From positions 1-64,000 of the forward strand of contig NZ_JAFFIW010000034.1 in NCBI RefSeq assembly GCF_018588885.1: DNA of 64,000 nucleotides, read 5' to 3'. Source of the stretch: Mesorhizobium sp. dw_380 (lineage in GTDB: Bacteria > Pseudomonadota > Alphaproteobacteria > Rhizobiales > Rhizobiaceae). The notes under the pieces are model-generated. The model did no database searches. It had not been told where the DNA came from and saw nothing but the letters and a program-made list of their open reading frames with translations. Position numbers and translations under genes: made by a program. Shown in pieces: positions 31,592 to 40,684 of the stretch (position 1 is the first letter of the stretch; every line of letters starts with the position of its first letter).

Positions 31592-32341
31592 ATGCTTGTC
31601 TTTGCAGGCCTCGGCAATCCGGGCGCGAAATACGCTGATAACCGGCACAATGTCGGCTTCATGGCGGCGGACGCAATCGCCCGCCGCCATTCCTTTTCGC
31701 CCTGGTCGAAGAAATTCCAGGGCCTGATCGCCGAGGGCACGCTTGGCGGCGAAAAGATCATCCTGATCAAACCGCAGACCTTCATGAACCTGTCCGGCCA
31801 GTCGGTCGGCGAAGCGCTGCGCTTCTACAAGCTCTCCCCCTCCGACCTCACAGTCTTCTACGACGAGATCGATCTTGCCGCGGGCAAGGTTCGGGTCAAG
31901 GTCGGCGGCGGCTCCGGCGGCCACAACGGTATCCGCTCTCTCGACCAGCACGTCGGCAAGGATTATCGCCGTGTACGCATCGGCGTCGGCCATCCCGGCG
32001 TCAAGGAGATGGTGCATGGCCATGTGCTCGGCGACTTCGCCAAGGCCGACCGCGAATGGCTGGACGTGCTGCTCGACACGATAGCCGACGATGCCGGATT
32101 GCTGGCCAAGGGCGACGACAATTCCTTCATGAACCGGGTGACGCTGGCATTGCGCGACAAGCTCGTGCCGACCGGCGACGACGACCGCCCGCCACCTAAG
32201 GCACCCAAGGCACCGAAGGCCCAGAGCCCAAAAGCCCAGAGCCACATCCGCCAGGCGCGCCCGCAACAGGCGCCCGCCAAGCTGCCGGAGACCGGCCCGA
32301 TGGCCGCCATGCTGAAGAAACTGTTCGGCGGCAAGGACTGA
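31592..32341 (+). CDS. pth: Peptidyl-tRNA hydrolase
   Basis: A 249-residue enzyme that frees tRNA from peptidyl-tRNA dropped by ribosomes. It has the signature FAGLGNPGAKYADNRHNVGF, with the catalytic His in RHN, then KPQTFMNLSGQSV and GGSGGHNGIRSLD. The fold ends near residue 190. The last 55 residues are a Pro/Lys/Ala-rich tail (PKAPKAPKAQSPKAQ) followed by MAAMLKKLFGGKD, an extension seen in rhizobia. It is in the rplY-pth-ychF cluster. Confidence 0.96.
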   Translation: MLVFAGLGNPGAKYADNRHNVGFMAADAIARRHSFSPWSKKFQGLIAEGTLGGEKIILIKPQTFMNLSGQSVGEALRFYKLSPSDLTVFYDEIDLAAGKVRVKVGGGSGGHNGIRSLDQHVGKDYRRVRIGVGHPGVKEMVHGHVLGDFAKADREWLDVLLDTIADDAGLLAKGDDNSFMNRVTLALRDKLVPTGDDDRPPPKAPKAPKAQSPKAQSHIRQARPQQAPAKLPETGPMAAMLKKLFGGKD

Positions 32342-32436
32342 GCTTCGACAGGATCAAGGCCGCGGGGCTTGACGTTGATCACCCCGATCGCCCATAGCCC
32401 TCCTCAAATTTCGCTTTTCCCGATAGGACTGACACA

Positions 32437-33540
32437 ATGGGTTTCAAATGCGGCATCGTTGGCTTGCCCAACGTCGGCAAGTCGACGCTTTTCAACGCGT
32501 TGACCAGGACGGCGGCGGCACAGGCCGCCAATTATCCGTTCTGCACCATCGAACCGAACACCGGCGAGGTGGCGGTTCCCGATCCGCGCCTGCAGAAGAT
32601 CGCCGCGATCGGCAAGTCGAAGGAGATCATCCCGACCCGCATCTCCTTCGTCGACATCGCCGGCCTGGTGCGCGGCGCCTCCAAGGGCGAAGGCCTGGGC
32701 AACCAGTTCCTCGCCAACATCCGCGAGGTCGACGCGATCGTGCATGTGCTGCGCTGCTTCGAGGATGACGACATCACCCATGTCGAGGGCCGCATCGACC
32801 CGGTCGCCGACGCCGAGACGGTCGAGACCGAGCTGATGCTCGCCGACCTCGACAGCCTCGAGCGCCGCATCGTGCAATTCCGCAAGCGCGCCTCGACCAA
32901 GGACAAGGAAGCGACGACCGTATTGCCGATGATGGAGGCCGCACTCGAGCTGCTGCAGGCCGGCAAGCCGACCCGCATCCTGCTCAAGGGCATCTCGGCG
33001 GAAGACCTGCGCATCCTGCAGGGGTTGAACCTTCTGACTTCGCACCCCGTCCTCTATGTCTGCAACGTCGCCGAAGCTGATGCCGCCACCGGCAACGAGC
33101 ACACCAAGGCAGTGGAGAAAATGGCCACCGCGCAAGGCGCCGGTACCGTGGTCATCTCGGCCGCGATCGAGGCCGAAGTCGCCCAGCTCTCGGACGAAGA
33201 AGAGATGGAGTTCCTGTCCTCGCTCGGCCTCGACGAGCCTGGCCTGAACAAGGTCATCCGCGCCGGCTACGATCTATTGCATCTCATCACCTATTTCACC
33301 GTCGGGCCCAAGGAGACGCGCGCCTGGACCGTGCACAAAGGCGACAAGGCACCGCAGGCCGCCGGCGTCATCCACACCGATTTCGAACGCGGCTTCATCC
33401 GCGCCCAGACCATCGCCTACAATGACTTCGTCACGCTGGGCGGCGAAGTGGCGGCCAAGGAAGCCGGCAAGGCGCGCGACGAAGGCAAGGAATATGTCGT
33501 CCAGGACGGCGACATCATGCTGTTCAAGTTCAACACATGA
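32437..33540 (+). CDS. ychF: Redox-regulated ATPase YchF (Obg family)
   Basis: A 367-residue P-loop protein. G1 is GLPNVGKST, G3 is FVDIAGLVRGAS and the G4 position reads NVAE in place of NKxD, which explains ATP preference. A coiled insert and a C-terminal TGS domain follow (YFTVGPKETRAWTVHKGDKA). YchF binds ribosomes and negatively affects oxidative-stress resistance in other bacteria. It follows pth by 95 bases. Confidence 0.96.
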   Translation: MGFKCGIVGLPNVGKSTLFNALTRTAAAQAANYPFCTIEPNTGEVAVPDPRLQKIAAIGKSKEIIPTRISFVDIAGLVRGASKGEGLGNQFLANIREVDAIVHVLRCFEDDDITHVEGRIDPVADAETVETELMLADLDSLERRIVQFRKRASTKDKEATTVLPMMEAALELLQAGKPTRILLKGISAEDLRILQGLNLLTSHPVLYVCNVAEADAATGNEHTKAVEKMATAQGAGTVVISAAIEAEVAQLSDEEEMEFLSSLGLDEPGLNKVIRAGYDLLHLITYFTVGPKETRAWTVHKGDKAPQAAGVIHTDFERGFIRAQTIAYNDFVTLGGEVAAKEAGKARDEGKEYVVQDGDIMLFKFNT

Positions 33541-33600
33541 TGTGACGGAGAACGTGCCGCCAATGGCAGCGTGACTTCGATCGGGCTGGCCCCAAGCCGG

Positions 33601-34965
33601 CTACTGCCCCACCACCGTCCGGCCGCTCACCCACACAGTGGCGATGTTGGCCCGCGCCGCATTGAGCACGATCTTCTGGAAGACATCGTCAAGCGTGTCG
33701 TCGGCCGGGTTGATATTGATGTTCGAGGCGCTTGCCCGCGCATCGATCAGCAGCGCGTCGAATTCGTGGCCGACGCGAAAACTGCCCGTCGGCAGGTCGA
33801 GCGCTTCCGCGCCGCCGGCGGTGGCCAGCCAGAACGCCTCCTGATGCGTGATCGGCTCGCCGGGCGCGCCGCGCTGCTCTGGCTGCAGGCCGGCATGCAC
33901 GCCGCTCTGCAGCGTTCTCGACGCCGACAGCGCATGCCGGCAGCCGTCGAACAGCGACGGGCTGTAGCCGCCCGAAATATCCGTCCCCAGCCCGACATGC
34001 ATGTGCCGGTCGAGTGCCGCACGCAACGGAAACACGGCGTTGGCGAAATAGACATTGGATAGCGGGCAATGGGCGACGCCGGCGCCCTTCTCCCTGATCA
34101 GCTCCATGTCCTGCTCGTCGACGAAATTCGAGTGCGCCAGGATCGTGTGGCGGGTGAGCAGGCCGAAACCGTCGAGGCTTGCCGCATCGGTTTGGCCGAA
34201 GCGCTCTTCCACGAACTGCTTTGCCCAGTCGCTCTCCGAACAGTGCGTCTGGACGTGGCAGCCGAATTCGGTTGCGAGCTCCCCCAGCCCTTGCAGCGCC
34301 GCATCCGTGCAGCTTGGGATGAAGCGGGGCGTGATCACCGGCTGGACCAGCGGCCTGTCGCCGGGATCCATTGACCTGACCGCCTCGATGAAGCGCCTGG
34401 TGTCAACAACAGCGATTGCAGCATCGGCATCGCGATAGAAGGGCGGGCACTGCTCGGGATCGTCCATCGCCACCTTGCCGACCAGGGCGCGCTGGCCCTT
34501 TTCGAGGCAGATCCCGGCAAGCGCCAGGCTCGCTTCGACATGGACGGTTGCGAAATAGAGTGCCGTGGTTGTGCCGTTGGCCAGAAGATTGTCGACCAGA
34601 TCGGCATAGACCTCACGGGCATAGTCGACGTCGGCATAGCGCGCCTCGAGTGGAAACGTGTATTTCTGCAGCCAGATTTCGAGCGGCACGTCCAGCGCCT
34701 TGCCCATCTGCGGCCATTGCGGCGCATGGATGTGCAGGTCGATCAGGCCGGGCAGCAGGAACTGGCCCTCGGCAAGCTGCACAAGCTTGCCCGCCTGACC
34801 CGCATCGCTCTTGCGCGTCGCATAGTCCGGATGACCGGGCGCCAGGATCTCAGCGATGCGCCCCTGAGCGTCGATGCTGAACAGGTGATCCTCCAGCACC
34901 TCCAGCCTGCCGCGCTCCGGCGTGTGGAAGGCGGTGCCGAGCAAAGTGAAGGGCGCTCTCGTCAT
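33601..34965 (-). CDS. guaD: Guanine deaminase
   Basis: A 454-residue zinc amidohydrolase turning guanine into xanthine. Metal-site motifs are LIDLHIHAPQWP, VQTHCSE, HTILAHSNFVDEQD and GLGTDISGG. The ATG at 34965 (MTRAPFTLLGTAFHTPERG) fits the family start better than the in-frame ATG at 34983. It is divergent from a xanthine/uracil-type permease gene 135 bases away, so uptake and deamination of purines are probably linked. Confidence 0.93.
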   Translation of the reverse strand: MTRAPFTLLGTAFHTPERGRLEVLEDHLFSIDAQGRIAEILAPGHPDYATRKSDAGQAGKLVQLAEGQFLLPGLIDLHIHAPQWPQMGKALDVPLEIWLQKYTFPLEARYADVDYAREVYADLVDNLLANGTTTALYFATVHVEASLALAGICLEKGQRALVGKVAMDDPEQCPPFYRDADAAIAVVDTRRFIEAVRSMDPGDRPLVQPVITPRFIPSCTDAALQGLGELATEFGCHVQTHCSESDWAKQFVEERFGQTDAASLDGFGLLTRHTILAHSNFVDEQDMELIREKGAGVAHCPLSNVYFANAVFPLRAALDRHMHVGLGTDISGGYSPSLFDGCRHALSASRTLQSGVHAGLQPEQRGAPGEPITHQEAFWLATAGGAEALDLPTGSFRVGHEFDALLIDARASASNININPADDTLDDVFQKIVLNAARANIATVWVSGRTVVGQ

Positions 34966-35100
34966 GTGTCGCTCCGGTGGCACTGCCGCGTGAGACGGCC
35001 ATCGTGTGGCCTAGAAGAAAACAGTTGGCAAACTTTTGCACGGCTGTCCTTTGGCGCCGACTGATCCCATGATCGGCTGGGGATTTCCAGAGGGGACATC

Positions 35101-36435
35101 ATGGAACGCGTTGCGCCAGAAATCACTTTGATCGCCCAGCCGGACGATCCGTTGCCCCTGGGCAAGGCCGCCCTGCTCGGCCTGCAGCACGTGCTGGCGA
35201 TGGACGTCTACATCGTGCCGTTCATCATTGCATCGGTGCTTGCCTTCAGCGTCGGCGACGCCGGCGCCTTCATCCAGTCGGCCTTCGTGGCGGCGGGCAT
35301 CGCGACGCTGATCCAGTCGCAGCTGCTGATGCGGCTGCCGGTCGTGCAGGGGCCGTCCTTCGTTCCGATCGGCGCAGTGTTGGCCATCGCCTTCGGCGCC
35401 GGCGGCGGCATAGGCGGGCTGTCGGCCGTGATCGGCGCGCTCATACCCGGCGCCATATTGGTCATGCTGCTCGGATCGCCGACAAAGCTCTTCCACCGCC
35501 TCGTCAACCGCTTCGTGCCGCCCATCGTCGGCGGCGCCATCATCATCGTCGTCGGCGTCGCGCTGATGCCGGTGGCGCTCAAGGAGAGCGTGTTCGCCGT
35601 CCACGGCACCGCCACCGTCGGCGGCAACATCATCCTTGCCTTCATCGCCGCGGCGGTGCTCGTCGGCTGCATGCTGACCGGCATGACGCTCGGTGCGAAA
35701 GGCGCCTGGCTGCGCCTGCTCTCCGTCATCATCGCGCTTGTGGCGGGCAGCGTGGCGGCCGCCTTCATGGGCCAGCTGGACATGACGGGCGTTTCTGCCG
35801 CGACCTGGTTTTCCATGCCGCGCATTGCGTTTCTCAATCTCGACGTGACGTTCTCGCTGTCGGCGACGCTGACGATGCTGATCGTCTACATCGTCGTCCT
35901 CGCCGAGACCACCGGCACCTGGTTCGCGGTCGGCGCCGTTATCGACAAGCCGCTGTCGGATGAACAGCTCGACAGGGGCGCCACCGGCGAAGGCCTCGGC
36001 TGCCTGGTCAGCGCACTGCTCTGCAGCACGCCGGTGACCGGCTACTCGTCCAACGCCGGCATCATCGCCATCACCGGCATTGCCAGCCGTGCCGCCTTCG
36101 CCGCGGCCGGCATCTTCCTGGTTCTGTTCGGCCTGATCGGCAAGCTGTCGGCGGTCATCGCCTCGATACCGGGGCCGGTCATCGGCGGCGTCTTCGGCGT
36201 GCTGTGCGTCGTCATTGCCATGAACGGTTTTCGCGTCGTGCGCGGCACGCCGCTGACCGAGCGGAACATGCTGGTCATCGGCCTGCCGATCCTGATGGCG
36301 CTGTTTGCCACGCTGGCGCCTCCGGATTTCGTCAAGACGCTGCCTGACATCGTGCAGTATATTCTAGGCTCATCCATCGCCTTCGGCGCGGTCTGGGCCA
36401 TCGTGCTGCACCAGATACTGCCGAACGCCCGGTAG
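35101..36435 (+). CDS. NCS2-family nucleobase permease
   Basis: A 444-residue membrane protein with about 14 hydrophobic segments, of the uracil/xanthine permease family. Family marks are LLGLQHVLAMDVYIVPFIIA, the QGPSFVPIGAV stretch, TTGTWFAVGA (helix 8 region) and STPVTGYSSNAGIIAITGIA (helix 10 region). It probably imports purines such as xanthine, guanine or hypoxanthine. It is divergent from guaD. GAGGGG precedes the ATG. Confidence 0.92.
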   Translation: MERVAPEITLIAQPDDPLPLGKAALLGLQHVLAMDVYIVPFIIASVLAFSVGDAGAFIQSAFVAAGIATLIQSQLLMRLPVVQGPSFVPIGAVLAIAFGAGGGIGGLSAVIGALIPGAILVMLLGSPTKLFHRLVNRFVPPIVGGAIIIVVGVALMPVALKESVFAVHGTATVGGNIILAFIAAAVLVGCMLTGMTLGAKGAWLRLLSVIIALVAGSVAAAFMGQLDMTGVSAATWFSMPRIAFLNLDVTFSLSATLTMLIVYIVVLAETTGTWFAVGAVIDKPLSDEQLDRGATGEGLGCLVSALLCSTPVTGYSSNAGIIAITGIASRAAFAAAGIFLVLFGLIGKLSAVIASIPGPVIGGVFGVLCVVIAMNGFRVVRGTPLTERNMLVIGLPILMALFATLAPPDFVKTLPDIVQYILGSSIAFGAVWAIVLHQILPNAR

Positions 36436-36591
36436 GGGCATTGGGAGGCCGGGCACCAGGACCCAGCCTCCCGCCGGCGGCCGCTCCCCTCACGCTGGCT
36501 TACCAGAAAGGACTTGACCAAATCGCCCGCGGCCTGCATCCGGGTTTGCCGATCCATGCGGATCGCGCGTTCTGCAACCGGATTCCAGACC

Positions 36592-37062
36592 ATGACCGGA
36601 AAGACATGGGCCTACGAGGATTTCGTCGAGGGTGCTTCGTTCAACCTCGGCACCAAACAGGTGAGCGCGGCCGAGATCGTCGAGTTCGCCAGCGAATTCG
36701 ATGCCCAGCCGATGCATCTTGACGAGGAAGCCGGCAAGGCCAGCATCCTGGGCGGCCTCTCGGCTTCGGGCTGGCACACCTGCGCCATGTTCATGCGCAT
36801 GCTATGCGACGCCTTCCTGCTGGACTCCACCTGCCAGGGCGCGCCCGGCGTCGATCACGTCAAGTGGAAGAAACCGGTTCTGGCCGGCGATACGCTGAAA
36901 GGCAGCCTGGTGGTCCTGGCCAAGCGCCCGTCCCGGTCGAAGCCGCAACTCGGCTTCGTCACCATGCGCAGCGAACTGGTCAACCAGCGTGGCGAAAGCG
37001 TATTCGAGCTTGAGAATTCCGCCATGTTCCTGACGCGGGATGCCGCGAGGTCTCAGGCATGA
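36592..37062 (+). CDS. MaoC-like hotdog-fold dehydratase
   Basis: A 156-residue hotdog protein. The hydratase site region is FASEFDAQPMHLDEEAGKAS, followed by GLSASGWHTCAMFMRML. MaoC proteins hydrate enoyl-CoA thioesters. The ATG at 36592 (MTGKTWAYEDFVEGASF) matches the family start; an upstream in-frame ATG at 36514 was rejected. It overlaps the second MaoC gene by four bases, and the two may form a heterodimer. Confidence 0.9.
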   Translation: MTGKTWAYEDFVEGASFNLGTKQVSAAEIVEFASEFDAQPMHLDEEAGKASILGGLSASGWHTCAMFMRMLCDAFLLDSTCQGAPGVDHVKWKKPVLAGDTLKGSLVVLAKRPSRSKPQLGFVTMRSELVNQRGESVFELENSAMFLTRDAARSQA

Positions 37063-37529
37063 CCCTGGACGAATTCTTCCGCATCGGCACCACGGTGACG
37101 CTGGGCACGCACACATTCGAGCCGGCGGCGATCAAGGCGTTCGCCCGCAAATACGATCCGCAGATCTTCCACATCGACGAGGAGGCCGCCAGGAAGAGCG
37201 TGCTCGGCGGTCTCTGCGCCTCCGGCTGGCACACCGCCGCCACCTGGATGAAGCTCAACCTCGCAGCCGGCATGGATGCCGGGGGCGCCAGCTGGAACGG
37301 CCCTGGCCCGATGCCCGAATTCGGCCCCTCGCCCGGTTTCAAGAACCTGAAGTGGCTGAAGCCGGTCCATGCCGGCGAGGCCGTCACCTTCACGCGCACG
37401 GCGCTTTCCCACCGTCCAATCGCCTCACGCCCCGGCTGGCGTCTGCTGGCGCTGCGCTGCGAGGCTTTCGCCTCGGCCGGCGACAAGGTGTTGGAGTTCG
37501 AGAGCGCCGTGCTGGTGAAGGTGGAGTAG
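37059..37529 (+). CDS. MaoC-like hotdog-fold dehydratase
   Basis: A 156-residue paralogue of the preceding gene product, with the site region FARKYDPQIFHIDEEAARKS and GLCASGWHTAATWMKLNL. It is translationally coupled to its partner (ATGA overlap). Pairs of single hotdog MaoC proteins commonly act as a heteromeric enoyl-CoA hydratase; the substrate is unknown. A palindromic repeat follows the stop codon. Confidence 0.9.
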   Translation: MTLDEFFRIGTTVTLGTHTFEPAAIKAFARKYDPQIFHIDEEAARKSVLGGLCASGWHTAATWMKLNLAAGMDAGGASWNGPGPMPEFGPSPGFKNLKWLKPVHAGEAVTFTRTALSHRPIASRPGWRLLALRCEAFASAGDKVLEFESAVLVKVE

Positions 37530-37535
37530 GTTCCT

Positions 37536-37585
37536 CCTTCTCCCCGTTTACGGGGAGAAGGTGCCCGAAGGGCGGATGAGGGGCG
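37536..37585. repeat. GGGGAGAAG-type rhizobial palindrome
   Basis: CTTCTCCCCG (37537-37546), TTTA, CGGGGAGAAG (37551-37560), then GTGCCCGAAGGGCGGATGAG. The ending matches that of the partial copy at 7-47. It stands between the MaoC gene and apt, which converge on it. Confidence 0.75.
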
Positions 37586-37603
37586 GCACCAGCGCTGGTG
37601 TTT

Positions 37604-38149
37604 TCAATGTCCCTCGAACCCGATCAGTGTTCGCACCGGCACGCCAAGCGCCTCGAGCTTCTGTCGTCCACCCAGATCCGGCAGGTCGATGACGAAGCAG
37701 GCGGCCAGGATATCGGCGCCGATCTGGCGTAGCAGCTTGACCGCCGCCTCAGCCGTGCCGCCGGTGGCGATCAGGTCGTCGACCAGGATCACCTTCTCGC
37801 CAGTGGCAACGCCGTCCTTGTGCATCTCCATTTCGTCCAGCCCGTACTCCAGGCTGTAGGCGACGCGCACCGTCTCATAGGGCAGCTTGCCCTTCTTGCG
37901 GATCGGCACGAAGCCGGCTGAAAGCTGGTGGGCGACGGCACCGCCCAGGATGAAACCGCGTGCCTCGATGCCAGCGATCTTGTCGACCTTCTGGCCGGCA
38001 TAGGGATGAACCAGTTCGTCGATGGCCCGGCGGAAGGCGCGTGCGTTGCTGAGCAGCGTGGTGATGTCGCGAAACAGGATGCCAGGCTTGGGATAGTCCG
38101 GAATGGTGCGGATCGAGGCCAGCAGCGTGTCTTCGAGCGAAGGTTTCAT
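37604..38149 (-). CDS. apt: Adenine phosphoribosyltransferase
   Basis: A 181-residue enzyme making AMP from adenine and PRPP. It shows IRTIPDYPKPGILFRDITTL, the EARGFILGGAVAH segment and the PRPP loop VILVDDLIATGGTAEAAVKL. Length is standard when started at the ATG at 38149. Together with guaD and the nearby permease it makes a small purine-salvage neighbourhood, although the genes are not in one operon. Confidence 0.95.
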   Translation of the reverse strand: MKPSLEDTLLASIRTIPDYPKPGILFRDITTLLSNARAFRRAIDELVHPYAGQKVDKIAGIEARGFILGGAVAHQLSAGFVPIRKKGKLPYETVRVAYSLEYGLDEMEMHKDGVATGEKVILVDDLIATGGTAEAAVKLLRQIGADILAACFVIDLPDLGGRQKLEALGVPVRTLIGFEGH

Positions 38150-38334
38150 GAAGGCGGCTCCGGATAGTCCAGCGGGCAGGTGTGAAACGGCGCGGGGACC
38201 AATCGTAACCCGACCCGATCGACAACGGCTAGCGCGATGTGGCGGCTGAGACAAGCCGCATCCGGCAAGGGATTGATCTCGCCGGCCCAGCCATCTTCCG
38301 CATCCGCATGATCCGCGACGGCCCGCCCGGCCGA

Positions 38335-39483
38335 CTATCTGAAACGGAGATTGGCGCGCGACAATTGTCCGATCGAACTGCAGCCCATCAGCTTCATGTC
38401 GCGTTCGACCTCGACCCGCATCTGCTCAAGCGCCCTTTCGACACCCAACTGGCCGGCCGCCGCCAGAGGAAACATATAGTAACGGCCGATGCCAACAGCC
38501 TTGGCCCCGAGCGATAGTGCCTTCAGCACATGGGTACCGCGCTGTACGCCACCATCCATGATGACGTCGATCTTGTCGCCGACAGCATCGACGATCTCGG
38601 CAAGCTGGTCGAATGCCGCCCGCGAGCCATCCAGCTGCCGCCCGCCATGGTTGGACAGTACGATGCCGCTGCAGCCGATATCGACGGCGCGTCTGGCATC
38701 CTCAACCGACATGATGCCCTTGAGGCAGAACGGACCTGACCACTGCCTGACCATCTCGGCGACATCGTCCCAGGTCATCGACGGATCGAGCATCTCGGTG
38801 AAGTAGCGGCTGATCGACATCGTCCCGCCGCCCATGTCGACATGTTCGTCGAGCTGCGGCAACTTGAAGCCCTCATGGGTGAAATAGTTGATTGCCCAAG
38901 CCGGCTTCAGCGCGAACTGCGCCATGCCGGCAAGGTTGAGTTTGAAGGGAATGGCAAAGCCAGTGCGCTTGTCGCGTTCGCGATTGCCCCCGGTGATGCT
39001 GTCGACGGTCAGCATCATCACTTCTACGCCAACCTGCTTTGCCCGCTGCATCATCGCCCGGTTGAGGCCGCGATCTCGGTGGAAGTAGAACTGGTAGATC
39101 TGCGGGCTACTGCTGATCCTGCGCACCTCCTCGAGGCTGACGGTGCCGAGCGTGGAAACACCGAACATCGTGCCGTATTTGGCTGCGGCTTTGGCGACCG
39201 CCCTCTCGCCCTGATGGTGGAAAAGCCGCTGCAGGGCGGTCGGCGAGCAATAGAACGGCATAGCCAATTTCTGGCCCATGACGGTCACCGACATGTCGAT
39301 CTCGCTCACCCCGCGCAGGACGTTGGGGACTAGGTCACAGCTTTCGAAACTTGCGGTGTTGCGGCGATAAGTGACCTCGTCATCGGCCGCGCCATCGATG
39401 TAATTGAAGATCGGCCCCGGCAGCCTTCGCTGCGCCATCCGTCGGAAATCGGAAAAATTGTGACAGTCGCTGAGCCGCATCAT
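38335..39483 (-). CDS. FMN-dependent alpha-hydroxy-acid dehydrogenase (LldD family)
   Basis: A 382-residue TIM-barrel flavoprotein. It oxidises an L-2-hydroxy acid, possibly L-lactate, to the keto acid. Landmarks are LPGPIFNYIDGAADDEVTYR, FYCSPTALQRLFHHQGE and the active-site His region SNHGGRQLDGSRAA, followed by IMDGGVQRGTHVLKALSLGA. Two adjacent ATGs (39483, 39480) could start it. No partner gene is adjacent, so the substrate is open. Confidence 0.92.
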   Translation of the reverse strand: MMRLSDCHNFSDFRRMAQRRLPGPIFNYIDGAADDEVTYRRNTASFESCDLVPNVLRGVSEIDMSVTVMGQKLAMPFYCSPTALQRLFHHQGERAVAKAAAKYGTMFGVSTLGTVSLEEVRRISSSPQIYQFYFHRDRGLNRAMMQRAKQVGVEVMMLTVDSITGGNRERDKRTGFAIPFKLNLAGMAQFALKPAWAINYFTHEGFKLPQLDEHVDMGGGTMSISRYFTEMLDPSMTWDDVAEMVRQWSGPFCLKGIMSVEDARRAVDIGCSGIVLSNHGGRQLDGSRAAFDQLAEIVDAVGDKIDVIMDGGVQRGTHVLKALSLGAKAVGIGRYYMFPLAAAGQLGVERALEQMRVEVERDMKLMGCSSIGQLSRANLRFR

Positions 39484-39596
39484 CGATTTCCAAGGCCATG
39501 GCTGACGAAGCCTTTGCCGCCGTTGGAATATCAATCAGATGCGGCTATGCCAACGGACTAATTGCTGAGCTCCCCTAGAGAACGGCCGTGATCATG

Positions 39597-39620
39597 AAAA
39601 GGGGCGCCCGAAGCGCCCCT
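39597..39620 (-). terminator. Terminator after PAP2 phosphatase gene
   Basis: AGGGGCG (39600-39606) pairs with CGCCCCT (39614-39620). On the minus strand the stem is followed by TTTTC, 29 bases after the stop codon. Confidence 0.75.
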
Positions 39621-39648
39621 CTCTGCAGAGATGGATTGCCGACGAAAG

Positions 39649-40344
39649 CTACATGCCGAGGTCGGCCCGCAACTCCGCCCTGGCCACTTCGTATTCGGCC
39701 TTGAAGTCGTCCCGGTTGAGCAGGACCGCGGCAATGACGCTGCCCGAGATTTTGCCCATCTCGACGTCGGATGGATAGTGGATGCCGCCGACAACGCGGT
39801 TGTGGGCGTATTCGGCCGCGCGCGCCATGATCTCGGCGCGCTTCTCCGGAACCATGTCGGCCAGGATGATGCCCATCATGGTGCCGACGGTAGCGTGGCC
39901 GGACGGCCAGGAACCGGAGCTCGACAGCTTCACCGCCGGCTTGACGACGTCGCTGAGCTGGTGCGGACGCGGACGCTTCCAGACATCCTTGGCCGGGTCG
40001 ACGACGGCGCCTTCGGTGGCCACGACGCGATCGAAGAAGGCGCTGAATTTGGGCAACGTCTCCTTGTTGAAATTCGGCCCCATGACGTCGGCGAAGCGCC
40101 ACACATTCTCCTCGGCATCGGCGACCGCGCGGGCTTCCATCTCAGGCGTGCGGGTCACCTGCAGCGTCAGCACCTCGCCGAGTTCCGCCTTGGTCTCAGC
40201 CGAATCGTTCGCGGGAGGTGGCGGCAGGATCACCGTCAGGTCGATATCCTTGTTGGTGACGAACGGCTTTGCATCTTCAGCCTGGGCGGCCGAGCCGATG
40301 ACCAGCAGCAGCAGACCAGCCGCCAGCGACGCGTATTTCTTCAT
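39649..40344 (-). CDS. Secreted PAP2-family acid phosphatase
   Basis: A 231-residue protein with a signal peptide (MKKYASLAAGLLLLVIGSAA, cut after AQA) and the three PAP2 motifs: KDVWKRPRP, PSGHAT and NRVVGGIHYPSDV. This is the class A non-specific acid phosphatase plan (PhoC-like), active in the periplasm on phosphomonoesters. The ATG at 40344 is chosen because the signal starts there. It is followed by a terminator. Confidence 0.92.
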   Translation of the reverse strand: MKKYASLAAGLLLLVIGSAAQAEDAKPFVTNKDIDLTVILPPPPANDSAETKAELGEVLTLQVTRTPEMEARAVADAEENVWRFADVMGPNFNKETLPKFSAFFDRVVATEGAVVDPAKDVWKRPRPHQLSDVVKPAVKLSSSGSWPSGHATVGTMMGIILADMVPEKRAEIMARAAEYAHNRVVGGIHYPSDVEMGKISGSVIAAVLLNRDDFKAEYEVARAELRADLGM

Positions 40345-40418
40345 GGGTGCGAATCCTTTGTTGGAATAACGCAAGATCGCCCCATGCGGTGACGGCCATG
40401 TGACATGACTCCCAGAAT

Positions 40419-40443
40419 CAAAAAGGGCGCCTCTTGGCGCCCG
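40419..40443 (-). terminator. Terminator downstream of petC
   Basis: GGGCGCC (40425-40431), loop TCTT, GGCGCCC (40436-40442), with AAAAA on the left, which is TTTTT on the minus strand. If it ends the petABC mRNA, the 210-bp repeat lies in that mRNA's 3' untranslated region. The rest of 40345-40474 shows no gene. Confidence 0.75.
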
Positions 40444-40474
40444 TGCATGACCGTATTGCCGTCAGAACGGCTTA

Positions 40475-40684
40475 AGGCCTGTTGAGATTCAGGTCAGGCC
40501 GAGTCGAAAACGATGGCTTCCGAGAACCGGAGCGGAGCGTACTTAAAGTACGTGAGCACCGGCCTACGCCGGCCGTAGCCTTAATTTAACCGCCACGCCG
40601 CTCATGAGTGCTTCGGCCGGCGAAGGCCGGAAGCGCAGGAAGCCATTGTTTGCAGGCCGGCCTCACCTGAATATCAGCGGGCTT
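40475..40684. repeat. 210-bp terminal-inverted-repeat element, copy 2
   Basis: Similar along its length to 11391-11598. The ends pair (AAGGCCTGTTGAGATTCAGG against the mirror of CCTGAATATCAGCGGGCTTT). The internal hairpin CGTACTT/AAGTACG differs from copy 1 (CGTAC/GTACG) but still pairs, and CCGGCCTACGCCGGCCGTAG and CTTCGGCCGGCGAAGGCCGG are identical in both. Its right end touches the TAA of petC. Confidence 0.8.
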
